From: CAZUYC01 sp964624475
GTDB taxonomy: Bacteria; Myxococcota_A; UBA9160; SMWR01
Length of the DNA: 64,000 bases
Reading direction: 5' to 3'
Assembly: GCA_964624475.1 (NCBI GenBank)
Contig: CAZUYC010000133.1
Span: 13,069-77,068, forward strand
Position numbers and translations under genes: made by a program. Under the pieces are notes generated by a model, which searched no databases, was not told where the DNA came from, and worked only from the letters and a program-made list of their open reading frames with translations. Of this stretch, positions 33,695 through 41,786 are shown one piece after another; position 1 is the stretch's first letter; every line of letters starts with the position of its first letter.

Positions 33695-34924
33695 ATGCCG
33701 AGCGAAGCACCGCGGTTCGAGGCGATCCCGGGGCCGGTGCGGGCGTTGCTCGCGAGCCTCGAGGAGGCGGGCCACCGGAGCTTCCTTGTCGGCGGCTGCG
33801 TGCGCGACATGTTGCGCGGATGCCCCGTGGCCGATTTCGACATCGCGACGCCCGCGAGCGCCGACGAGCTCCTGGGACTCCTCCCGCGCGCGATCCCGAT
33901 CGGCCTGCAGCACGGGACCGTGATGGTCCCGACGCGCTCCGGGCCGGTCGACGTGACCGCCTTCCGCCAGGGCCTTCGCCTCGAGGACGACCTCGCCCAC
34001 CGCGACTTCACCGTGAACGCCATGGCCTACGACCCGGGCCAGGGCTCGCTGATCGACCCCTTCGGCGGGCGAGCGGATCTCGCCCGGGGCGTGCTGCGGG
34101 CGGTGGGCTGCGCGGCCGATCGCCTCGCCGAGGACCCGCTGCGTGCGCTGCGCGCGTGCCGGCTCGTGGCCGTCCTCGGCCTGCGCGTCGATCCGGAGGT
34201 GGAGGCGGCGCTTCCCGGCGCACGGCCCGGCCTCGCGCGCGTGGCGCGCGAGCGCATCCGCCACGAGCTCTCCGAGCTGCTGCTCGCGGGGGGCGTCGCG
34301 GAGGGCCTGGCCTGCCTTCGCCGCAGCGGCATCGAGTCCGACCTCGCTCCCGGCGCGGCCGCCGACGCGGGCCCCGTCGCCGCGGCGCTCCCCGCCGACC
34401 TCGACCTGCGCGTCGCGGCCTGGCTGCGCGGCGCGCGCTCGACGCCGATCCTGCGCGCGCTGCGCTTCCCACGGCGCTGCGTCGAGGCCGTGGCCTGGAT
34501 CCTGCGCGCCCACCCCGTCGAGCAGGACGCGGCGGCAGGGAGCGACGTCGTCGCGCGCCGCGTGCTCCGGCGCGTGGGCGAGCGGCGCTTCGCGGGCCTC
34601 GCCGTGCTGCGCCGGGCCGAGCTCGTCGCCGGAGCCGGTGCCGCGAGCCCGGGCGCGGCGGCCGCCCTCGCGCGCCTCGCCGAGCTCGAGGAGGCGGTGG
34701 TGCGCGTGCGGCGCCAGGGCAACCTCGCGCTGCGGCGCTTCGACCTCGCGCTCGACGGCGCGGGCGTGATGCGCGCGCTCGGCTGCGGCCCGAGCCCGCG
34801 CGTGGGCCGCGCGCTCCGCTACCTCACCGACGCCGTGGTCGAGGACCCGACGCGCAACACGCCGGAGGCGCTCCGCACCCTGCTCGAGACCTGGGCCGCA
34901 AGCGAAGCGCGCAGCGAGCCGTAG
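33695..34924 (+). CDS. CCA-adding enzyme / poly(A) polymerase family nucleotidyltransferase
   Basis: 409 residues with the class II nucleotidyltransferase head: FLVGGCVRDMLRGCPVADFD (GG then D-x-D), RDFTVNAMAYDP and DPLRALRACRLVAVLGLRVD. This is the tRNA CCA-end repair/addition or poly(A) polymerase family; sequence alone does not separate the two. It is cytoplasmic. The helical C-terminal part is rich in Ala and Arg. The last residues (SEARSEP) and the TAG stop are encoded by the repeat that follows, so the true ancestral end was probably near LLETWAA. Confidence 0.92.
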   Translation: MPSEAPRFEAIPGPVRALLASLEEAGHRSFLVGGCVRDMLRGCPVADFDIATPASADELLGLLPRAIPIGLQHGTVMVPTRSGPVDVTAFRQGLRLEDDLAHRDFTVNAMAYDPGQGSLIDPFGGRADLARGVLRAVGCAADRLAEDPLRALRACRLVAVLGLRVDPEVEAALPGARPGLARVARERIRHELSELLLAGGVAEGLACLRRSGIESDLAPGAAADAGPVAAALPADLDLRVAAWLRGARSTPILRALRFPRRCVEAVAWILRAHPVEQDAAAGSDVVARRVLRRVGERRFAGLAVLRRAELVAGAGAASPGAAAALARLAELEEAVVRVRRQGNLALRRFDLALDGAGVMRALGCGPSPRVGRALRYLTDAVVEDPTRNTPEALRTLLETWAASEARSEP

Positions 34925-34972
34925 GCGAGCGAAGTCCATCGAGCCAGCGAAGCGCGCAGCGAGCCGGCTCAG
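34901..34972 (-). repeat. Two reverse-orientation copies of the intergenic repeat (45-bp spacing)
   Basis: AGCGAAGCGCGCAGCGAGCC occurs at 34901 and 34946, joined by GTAGGCGAGCGAAGTCCATC. It overlaps the end of the nucleotidyltransferase gene and reaches the SDR stop at 34969. Confidence 0.9.
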
Positions 34973-35775
34973 GAGCGCGAGCCGTAGAGCCGGGCGCGCA
35001 GCCGGCGCATGCCGGCGAGCCAGCGGTCGGGATCGCCGGCGCGCCGCTGCGCGTACTCCCGCACCTGCGGGTGGGGAAGGATCAGGAAGCGCTCCTCCGC
35101 GAGCCCCGCGACGACGGCGTCGGCCACCGCCTCGGGCTCGATCGCGTCGGCCTCGAGGTGGGGTGCCCCTCCGCTGGCTTCCGCCGCGCCGCGGAGCATG
35201 GGCGTGCGCACGCCTTGCGGGCAGAGGCACGCGACGCGGATCCCGCGGTCGCCGTAGGCGATGGCGAGCCACTCGGCGAAGGCCACCGCCGCGTGCTTCG
35301 TCACCGAGTAGGCGTGGCCCGTGACGTCGGTCAGCAGGCCCGCCGCGGACGCGGTCTGGAGGAGCGTGCCCTCGCCGCGCTCGAGCATCGCCGGGAGCAC
35401 GGCGCGCGCCGCGTAGACGTGCGCCATCAGGTTCACCTGCCAGCAGGCCAGCCAGTCGGCGTCCGGGGCGAAGGGCCCGCCCGAGCCGTCGCCGAGGCCC
35501 GCGCCCCGCCCGATCCCCGCGTTCGAGCAGAAGAGATCGATGCGGCCGTAGCGCTTCGTCGCCTCGTCGACGAGCGCCCGGACCTGCGCCTCGGTACCGA
35601 CGTCGGTCGCGACCGCGAGGCCGCCGATCTCGTCCGCCACCGCCTGTGCCCCTGCGACGTCGAGGTCGGCGACGACCACTGCGCGCGCTCCCTCACGCGC
35701 GAAGCGGCGGCAGAGCGCGCGCCCGATCCCGCTCGCGCCGCCCGTCACCACCGCGATCCGGTCCCGGAGCTTCAC
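34969..35775 (-). CDS. Short-chain dehydrogenase/reductase
   Basis: 268 residues, classical SDR. Cofactor motif TGGASGIG near residue 12, NAG in FCSNAGIGRGAG, catalytic Ser in TLLQTASAAGLLT and Tyr/Lys in AYSVTKHAAVAFAEW. The Asp after strand 2 (VVADLDV) suggests NAD(H) preference; this is inference. The substrate cannot be told. GTG start just upstream of a large repeat array. Its 3' end is convergent with the nucleotidyltransferase gene. Confidence 0.93.
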   Translation of the reverse strand: MKLRDRIAVVTGGASGIGRALCRRFAREGARAVVVADLDVAGAQAVADEIGGLAVATDVGTEAQVRALVDEATKRYGRIDLFCSNAGIGRGAGLGDGSGGPFAPDADWLACWQVNLMAHVYAARAVLPAMLERGEGTLLQTASAAGLLTDVTGHAYSVTKHAAVAFAEWLAIAYGDRGIRVACLCPQGVRTPMLRGAAEASGGAPHLEADAIEPEAVADAVVAGLAEERFLILPHPQVREYAQRRAGDPDRWLAGMRRLRARLYGSRS

Positions 35776-35810
35776 CCAGCGGAGCCTAGGCGCGGCGAGG
35801 GCGCGCCTGC

Positions 35811-36066
35811 AAGCGAAGCGCGCAGCGAGCCGCAGGCGAGCGAAGTCCATCGAGCCAGCGAAGCGCGCAGCGAGCCGCAGGCGAGCGAAGTCCATCGAGC
35901 CAGCGAAGCGCGCAGCGAGCCGCAGGCGAGCAAAGTCCATCGAGCCAGCGAAGCGCGCAGCGAGCCGAAGCCGAGCGAAGGCAGGCCCCTGCAGGGCCTG
36001 CGAGCGAAAGGCCGGGCCCCCGCCAGGGCAAGCGAAGCGCGCAGCGAGCCGCAGGCGAGCGAAGTC
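35811..36066 (-). repeat. Tandem array of reverse-orientation repeats, 45-bp period, with palindromic companion
   Basis: AGCGAAGCGCGCAGCGAGCC starts at 35812, 35857, 35902 and 35947 (period 45 bp), with a further copy near 36030. Units are joined by GCAGGCGAGCGAAGTCCATC. At 35981-36001 lies the reverse complement of the 21-bp palindromic companion seen twice at 23.4-23.55 kb, in the same relative position. The last unit touches the stop of the LptF/G-like gene. Confidence 0.92.
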
Positions 36067-37189
36067 AATCGAACCGGCACCGGGCCAGCAGCCACACGCC
36101 CGCCGCGGCGAACGCCGCGTTCGGGATCCACGGCGCGGCGACGGCGGGGAGGCCCCCGGCCAGCGCCAGCGTGCGGGCCGCGACGAAGGCCGCATAGTAG
36201 CCGCCCGCGAGCGCCGCGCAGAGCCACGCGCCGCGCGCGCGCGCCGCGCGCCCGGGGCGCAGCGCGAGCGGGATCCCCGCGAGCGCGAGCACGAGCGGTG
36301 CGGCGGGGAGCGCGAAGCGGCGCTGGATTTGGATCTCGTAGTGCTCGACGCCGGGCTTCTCGAGGTGCGCGAGCGAGCCCCCGGCGCGGGCGAGCGCCAC
36401 CGCCGCGCGCAGCTCCGCGAGGCTCATGTCCTTCGGCAGGAGCTCGCCCGGGCCGGCGGCCGCGAGCTCCTCGACGGGGAAGGCGTAGTCGAGGCTCGCG
36501 AAGCCCATGCGCGCCGGCTCGCGCTCCGGCGCGCCCGTCGCGCGCTCGAAGAGGACGTCGCCGCGCTCGAGGTGCAGATGCACGCGCGCCAGGGCCGGAT
36601 CCCAGCGCCAGCGCCCGCGCTCGGCGAAGAGCACGAAGGGGCGCTCCGGGCGGCTCCTGTCCTCGACCAGGACGCCTTCGAGCGAGCCGTCCGCAGCGCG
36701 CGCGCGGACGAAGAGCGTGCGCCCCGCGATCTCGCGGAAGCGCCCGGGCTCGAGCAGGGCGCCGCGCGCGGCCATGGCGTGGAAGGCCTCCCGCAGGCCG
36801 CGGCGCGCGCGCGGCTCGAGCTCGAGCGAGGCCACGGCGGTCGCGGCCGCGACCGCGAGCGCGAGGGCGAGAAGCGGCGCGACGAGCGAGGCGAGGCCCA
36901 CACCGCAGGCGCGCAGGGCCTGCGCCTCGCCGTCCGCCGTCATGCGCGCGAGCGCCGCCGCGAGACCGAAGAGGAAGGCGACCGGGAGCGCGTGGGCGAC
37001 CATCACCACGAGCACGCAGCCGGCCACCTGCGCGAGGTCGCCCGGGCCGGCCCCGAGGGCGTGCAGGCGATCCACGTAGCGGAGGAGATTCCGGCCCAGG
37101 TAGAGGAGCGCCACGGCCGCGAGGCCGAGCGCCGCGTGCCCGGCGACCTCGCGCCACAGCGCGAGCCAGAGCGTACGCGGGATCCGCAC
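36065..37189 (-). CDS. LptF/LptG-family (YjgP/YjgQ) permease
   Basis: 374 residues with three helices at each end and a periplasmic beta-jellyroll middle, the LptF/LptG plan. Visible parts are LLYLGRNLLRYVDRLHALGA, LALPVAFLFGLAAALARMT-like helix 2-3, RMTADGEAQALRACGVGLAS (the coupling-helix region that docks to LptB), and a C-terminal PAAPLVLALAGIPLALRPG. It should help extract lipopolysaccharide or a similar lipid from the inner membrane. Only one such subunit is seen here and no lptB. GTG start. Confidence 0.88.
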   Translation of the reverse strand: MRIPRTLWLALWREVAGHAALGLAAVALLYLGRNLLRYVDRLHALGAGPGDLAQVAGCVLVVMVAHALPVAFLFGLAAALARMTADGEAQALRACGVGLASLVAPLLALALAVAAATAVASLELEPRARRGLREAFHAMAARGALLEPGRFREIAGRTLFVRARAADGSLEGVLVEDRSRPERPFVLFAERGRWRWDPALARVHLHLERGDVLFERATGAPEREPARMGFASLDYAFPVEELAAAGPGELLPKDMSLAELRAAVALARAGGSLAHLEKPGVEHYEIQIQRRFALPAAPLVLALAGIPLALRPGRAARARGAWLCAALAGGYYAAFVAARTLALAGGLPAVAAPWIPNAAFAAAGVWLLARCRFD

Positions 37190-37251
37190 GCCCGCGAGCG
37201 TAGTGCGGGCGCGCTTGCCCGGCCCCGGACGTCGCGGGTAGATTGCCCGGC

Positions 37252-38322
37252 ATGCCGAAACCCGACGCCGAAAAGCTCAAGGAATACTCGAAGATCCTCT
37301 TCGGATCGCTCGGGGGCGCCATGACCTCCGCCATGGTCTGTCTCGGGGATCGGCTCGGGCTCTACCGTGCCCTGGCCGAGCTCGGCCCCGCCACGAGCGC
37401 GGAGCTCGCCACGCGCACGGGCCTGCACGAGCGCTGGCTGCGCGAGTGGCTGCATCAGCAGGGGGCCGCGAGGCTCCTCGAGCACCGCGGCGAAGGGCGC
37501 TTCGCGATCCCTGCCGAGGGCGTCGCGGTGCTCGCCGACGAGAGCCATCCGGCCTTCGGCGCCGGCTTCTTCGCGCAGCTACCGGCGCTCATGGGTCTCG
37601 CGGAGCCCATCGCCGAGTCCTTCCGCACCGGTCTCGGTCTCCCCTACGACGCGCTGGGCCCGGACGGCGCGGCCGGCGTCGAGCGCGGACTCGCGCCCTG
37701 GTTCCGCGCGCTGCTCGTCCCCTTCGTGCTGCCCCGCGTCCCGGGCGCCGTGGACGCCCTGCGCAGCGGGGCCGAGGCGGCCGACGTGGGATGCGGCGCC
37801 GGCGTGGCGCTCCTCGAGCTGGCCAAGGCGTTCCCGGGCTCGCGCTTCCACGGCTACGAGATCTCGGCCCACGCCCTCGAGCGCGCCGAGCGCAACCGCG
37901 CGGCCGCGGGTGTCGCGAATGCCGTCTTCCACGACGCGCGCCGCGAGCCGCTCCCCGACGACGCCCGCTTCGCCTTCGTCACGACCTTCGACTGCCTGCA
38001 CGACATGGCCGATCCCGCCGCGGCGATCCGCGGCATCCGCCGGGCGATCCGCCCCGACGGCAGCTGGCTGATCGCCGACATCAAGTGCTATCCGAGCTTC
38101 GAGGAGAACGTCGCGCGCAACCCGATGGCCGCGATGATGTACGGCACGTCGGTCCTGACCTGCATGTCGTCCGCGCTCTCGGAGCCCGGCGGCCTCGGCC
38201 TCGGCACCCTCGGCTTCCACGAGGAGCTCGCGCGCGGCATGACGCAGGAGGCCGGCTTCACCCGCTTCGAGCCCCTCGATCTCGGCCACCCGGTGAACGC
38301 CTTCTACGTCGTGCGGCCGTAG
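37252..38322 (+). CDS. SAM-dependent methyltransferase with winged-helix N-terminus
   Basis: 356 residues. The N-terminal ~95 form a dimerisation/winged-helix domain (CLGDRLGLYRALAELGPATS, TGLHERWLREWLHQQGAARL). A Rossmann methyltransferase domain follows: ADVGCGAGVALLELAKAFPG (motif I), FHGYEIS, and FVTTFDCLHDMADP. This resembles O-methyltransferase-like proteins of the Rv2258c type. Substrate unknown. ATG 37252; a TTG nine bases earlier is less likely. Its 3' end overlaps the convergent enoyl-CoA gene by 19 bp. Confidence 0.88.
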   Translation: MPKPDAEKLKEYSKILFGSLGGAMTSAMVCLGDRLGLYRALAELGPATSAELATRTGLHERWLREWLHQQGAARLLEHRGEGRFAIPAEGVAVLADESHPAFGAGFFAQLPALMGLAEPIAESFRTGLGLPYDALGPDGAAGVERGLAPWFRALLVPFVLPRVPGAVDALRSGAEAADVGCGAGVALLELAKAFPGSRFHGYEISAHALERAERNRAAAGVANAVFHDARREPLPDDARFAFVTTFDCLHDMADPAAAIRGIRRAIRPDGSWLIADIKCYPSFEENVARNPMAAMMYGTSVLTCMSSALSEPGGLGLGTLGFHEELARGMTQEAGFTRFEPLDLGHPVNAFYVVRP

Positions 38323-38996
38323 CCCGGCTCGAGCGGGTCCGCGCCTTCGAGGAGGGCGAGCGTCTCGGCGTAGAGGCCGCGCTTGAGCGCGGCGAGGGTC
38401 ACGCGGTCCTTGCCGGCGAGCGCGGCCGCGCGCTCGACCGCGCGAGGGACGACCTCGGCCTCGGGAACGGCCGCCAGGGCGATGCGCTCTGCGACGACCT
38501 CCGGTCCGCCGTAGCGGCGGCCGGTCGCGATCGCCTCGTGGAGCACCGGCTGCGGCATTCGCGCGCGCAGGATCGCCAGGAGGCCCGGGGCGAGCGGAAG
38601 GCCGAGGTCGATCTCGGGGATGCAGAAGTAGCCCCGGTCCTCGCGCATCACGCGGAAGTCGTGCGCCAGCGCGAACATCGCGCCCCCCGCGAAGGCGTGG
38701 CCGTTCAGCGCCGCGACGCTCGGGAGCGGGAAGGCGAGGATCCTCGCGAGTAGTGCCTGGAACGAGGCGAGGAAGGGGCCGATCGCCTGCGGATCCTGCC
38801 CGCGCATCCAGACGAGGTCGAGGCCGTTCGAGAAGAACTTCCCCTCGCCGGTCGTGACGAGCGCTGCCGGGTCCGAGCTCGCCTCCACCTCGTCGAGCGC
38901 CTCGGCGAGCGCGGCGAGGAAGGGCGGATTGAAGCGGTTCTCGCCCGCCTGCATGCGCAGGACGAAGACCGCACCCCGACGCTCGAGATCGATCAT
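38304..38996 (-). CDS. Enoyl-CoA hydratase/isomerase family protein
   Basis: 230 residues, crotonase fold, at the short end of the family, similar to delta3-delta2 enoyl-CoA isomerases. Oxyanion regions are TGEGKFFSNGLDLVWMRG and VAALNGHAFAGGAMFALAHD. The probable catalytic Glu is in GYFCIPEIDLGLPL. It is a second, distinct crotonase besides the one at 30021 (no close similarity apparent). ATG start; convergent overlap with the methyltransferase gene. Confidence 0.9.
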   Translation of the reverse strand: MIDLERRGAVFVLRMQAGENRFNPPFLAALAEALDEVEASSDPAALVTTGEGKFFSNGLDLVWMRGQDPQAIGPFLASFQALLARILAFPLPSVAALNGHAFAGGAMFALAHDFRVMREDRGYFCIPEIDLGLPLAPGLLAILRARMPQPVLHEAIATGRRYGGPEVVAERIALAAVPEAEVVPRAVERAAALAGKDRVTLAALKRGLYAETLALLEGADPLEPGYGRTT

Positions 38997-39107
38997 GCGC
39001 GCGGCACCGCGCGCGCAGGGTAAGGCGACGGTCGCGGGCGCACCACGGGGATCCCGCCCGGGCGCGGCTCGCGCGCCTTCGGTAGCCTCGCAGCGGCGAG
39101 GGGGGTG

Positions 39108-40142
39108 ATGCGGATCGGGCTCGTGGGGCTACCGGGGAGCGGCAAGAGCACCGTCTTCGGGGCGCTCACGGGGCTCGCCGTCGAGACGGGCTACGCTGCG
39201 CGCCGCGACCGCGCGAACCTCGGCGTGGTGAAGGTCCCCGACGCGCGCGTCGACGCCCTCGCGCGGATCTACAGCCCGCGCAAGACCACCTACGCCGAGA
39301 TCGCCTTCACCGACGTGGCGGGCGCCGCGAAGGGGATCGAGCGCGCGACGCTCGACGCCATGCGCCCCCTCGATGCCCTCTGCCAGGTGGTGCGCGGCTT
39401 CCCCGACGCCGCCGGGACGCCTCCCGACCCGGTGCGCGAGATCGCGGACCTCGAGGCCGAGACGATCCTCGCCGACCTCGCGGTGATCGAGGCGCGCAGC
39501 GCACGGCTCGAGAAGGACCGGAGCTCTCCGCGCGAGCTCGAGCTCCTGCGCCGCGTCGCGGCCGCGCTCGAGGAGGGGAAGGCGCTGCGCGCGCTCGAGC
39601 TCGCGCCCGAGCAGCGCCGCTCGCTCGCGGGCTACTCGCTCCTCACGCAGAAGCCGCTCTTGCTCGTGCTGAACGTCCCCGAGGACGAGGTCCTCGCCCC
39701 GCCCCCCGAGGAGGTGGCGGCGGCCGCGAAGAGCCGCGGCCTCGGCCTCGTCGTGCTCTCGGCGCCCGTCGAGATGGACATCGCGCAGATTCCCGAGGCG
39801 GAGCAGCCGGACTTCGTCGCCTCCCTCGGCCTCGAGGAGCCGGCGCGCCACCGCTTCATCCGCGCGGCCTTCGAGCTCTGCGACCTCGTCTCGATGCTGA
39901 CCGTCGGGCCCGACGAGTGCCGCGCCTGGCCGATCCCGCGCGGTACTCCGGCACCGCGCGCGGCCGGGAAGGTCCACTCGGATATCGAGCGCGGCTTCAT
40001 CCGCGCCGAGGTCATCCTCTGGCGCGACCTGGTCGAGCTCGGGAGCGAGGCGCGCTGCCGCGAGGTGGGCAAGCTCCGCGTGGAGGGCAAGGACTACCTC
40101 GTCCAGGACGGCGACGTCGTGAACTTCCGCTTCAACGTCTAG
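39108..40142 (+). CDS. ychF: YchF/OLA1-like GTPase/ATPase with TGS domain
   Basis: 344 residues. G1 is GLPGSGKSTVFGALTGL, G3 region FTDVAGAAKGIERA, and the G4 position reads NVPED (YchF has a non-canonical G4 and often prefers ATP). The C-terminal TGS domain ends KVHSDIERGFIRAEVILWRD then DYLVQDGDVVNFRFNV, the YchF signature ending. It is thought to act with ribosomes or stress responses. ATG 39108 after GAGGGGGG; GTG 39105 is adjacent. It ends with a 4-base convergent overlap on the next minus-strand gene. Slightly shorter than the usual ~363, so a divergent member. Confidence 0.9.
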   Translation: MRIGLVGLPGSGKSTVFGALTGLAVETGYAARRDRANLGVVKVPDARVDALARIYSPRKTTYAEIAFTDVAGAAKGIERATLDAMRPLDALCQVVRGFPDAAGTPPDPVREIADLEAETILADLAVIEARSARLEKDRSSPRELELLRRVAAALEEGKALRALELAPEQRRSLAGYSLLTQKPLLLVLNVPEDEVLAPPPEEVAAAAKSRGLGLVVLSAPVEMDIAQIPEAEQPDFVASLGLEEPARHRFIRAAFELCDLVSMLTVGPDECRAWPIPRGTPAPRAAGKVHSDIERGFIRAEVILWRDLVELGSEARCREVGKLRVEGKDYLVQDGDVVNFRFNV

Positions 40143-41746
40143 CGCCGGTCGCCGCGGAGGGCGTCGAGATTGCGCCGCGCCGCAGCGAGGCCCGGGTCGA
40201 GCTCGAGAGCGCGCGCGAGGGCGGCCTCCGCCTCGTCCGGGCGCCCGAGGCGCGCGAGCGCGACAGCGAGGTTGCTCCAGGTGGTGGCCTCCGCCGGCGC
40301 GAGCTCCGCGGCTCGCTCGAGGTGCGGCGCGGCCTCGGCGGCCCGGCCATGGGCGAGCAGTACCGCGCCGAGGCTCGCGTGCGCCACCGCGTAGCGGGGA
40401 CGCAGGGCGATCGCGGCCTCGTAGTGCGCCACCGACGCCTCGAACGCCCCGCGCTCCGCGTACCACTGCCCGAGGCCGACGTGCGGCTGCGCCGCCTCCG
40501 CGTCCGTGCGCAGCCACTGGCTGTGGAAGGCGAGGTCGTCGCTCCAGGCCGGAGCGCGGCCGCGCGAGAGCGCCGCGGCGCCGAGCACGAGCCCGAGCGC
40601 TGCGGCCCCGGCGGCGCGGCGCGCCGCCGGCCCGAAGGCCTGCCCCGACGCGGCGGCCGCGCCGACGCCCGCGATTCCCGCGAGCGCGAGGAGGCCATAG
40701 CGCTCCGCGAAGGGCGCCTCCTGCACGAGGAGGTTCGCGGTCGGAAGGATCGCGAGCAGCGCGAGCCCCGCGAAGAAGAGCGCCGCGCGCCGCGACGGGC
40801 CGCGCGAGCGCGCGGCCGCGAGCGCGAGCGCCAGCGCGGCGAGCAGGGCGAAGAGCAGCCTCGGCGGCGAGAGCCACACCGCGCTGCGCGGCTCGTAGAC
40901 GAGCTCGGCGAACGGAGCGAAGCTGGTCTGCAGCGCGTAGAGGACCGCGAGAAGCGGACCCTGCGGAGCCGCGAAGAGGGCGACGCGGAGCCCGCCCTCG
41001 CCGCCGAGCACGAGGCCGCGCAGGGCCGCGTAGGCCGCGACCAGCGCGGCGACCGGAGCCAGGCGCGCAAGCCAGCGCCGGAGGCTCCTCCCGGGAGGAT
41101 CGTCCGAGACGCCGAGGGCGTCCGCGAGGGCGAGGATCGCCGGCAGCACCACCGCCTGCTCCTTCGCGAGCAGCGCGAGCGCGAGCGAGGCGAGCGCCAG
41201 CGCCCGCCACCCCACGCCCGCGCGCAGCCACGCGACCAGCGAGGCGAGCGAGAAGACGACCGGGATCAGCGTCTCGCGGCCCGAGGCGATCGGGTAGACG
41301 CACTCCGAGGTCACCGGGTGCGCGGCGAAGAGGGCGGCAGCGGCGAGCGCCGGACCGCGCGCGATCCCGAACGCCGGGTGGCGCAGCAGCGCGAGGAGGA
41401 GCAGCGAGGCCGCGAGCGCGAACGCCGCATTCGCGGCGTGGTACGGCGCCGGATCGTTGCCGTGCAGGCCCTTCTGCCACACCATCGTGACGCGCGAGAG
41501 CGGCCGGTAGTACGGAAGGTTGAACCAGTGGCGCTCGGCGAAGACGCTCGCGAGGTCGGAGGCCGAGCGCGGCGGCGGCTGCTCCACGATCAGGATGCGG
41601 TCGTCGTAGACGAAGCCGTGCTCGAGGGCCGGCGCGTAGACGACCCCGACCAGGAGCGCGAGCGCGAAGGAAGGGGCGGCCGCCGCCAGGCGCCGGGCCG
41701 GGCGCCGCTGCGCGGCTCGCTGCGACGCCCTCCCCTCCGCGGCCAC
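40139..41746 (-). CDS. TMTC-like integral membrane protein with TPR repeats
   Basis: 535 residues. Helices begin at APSFALALLVGVVYAPALEH and continue to about residue 390. The first loop contains FVYDDRILIVEQP, the conserved D-D of O-mannosyltransferase/TMTC-type proteins (GT-C fold). The C-terminal ~110 residues are three TPR units (VGLGQWYAERGAFEASVAHY, AHASLGAVLLAHGRAAEAAP, TWSNLAVALARLGRPDEAEA). Probably a lipid-linked sugar-dependent protein glycosyltransferase; inferred from family. GTG start inside the gap to the divergent GT39-like gene (40 bp between starts). Confidence 0.82.
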   Translation of the reverse strand: MAAEGRASQRAAQRRPARRLAAAAPSFALALLVGVVYAPALEHGFVYDDRILIVEQPPPRSASDLASVFAERHWFNLPYYRPLSRVTMVWQKGLHGNDPAPYHAANAAFALAASLLLLALLRHPAFGIARGPALAAAALFAAHPVTSECVYPIASGRETLIPVVFSLASLVAWLRAGVGWRALALASLALALLAKEQAVVLPAILALADALGVSDDPPGRSLRRWLARLAPVAALVAAYAALRGLVLGGEGGLRVALFAAPQGPLLAVLYALQTSFAPFAELVYEPRSAVWLSPPRLLFALLAALALALAAARSRGPSRRAALFFAGLALLAILPTANLLVQEAPFAERYGLLALAGIAGVGAAAASGQAFGPAARRAAGAAALGLVLGAAALSRGRAPAWSDDLAFHSQWLRTDAEAAQPHVGLGQWYAERGAFEASVAHYEAAIALRPRYAVAHASLGAVLLAHGRAAEAAPHLERAAELAPAEATTWSNLAVALARLGRPDEAEAALARALELDPGLAAARRNLDALRGDRR

Positions 41747-41786
41747 GGCGGCATGAGATCCCCGCGGCCGCGCTCCGTCAAGGGAC

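Noticed and set aside
35811..36066. Protein-coding repeats (MDFARLRLAARFAGS-type peptide) on the minus strand
   Set aside because: The peptide is just the 45-bp repeat read in frame. Other arrays have periods of 43 bp, which would break any frame, so coding is not the conserved property.
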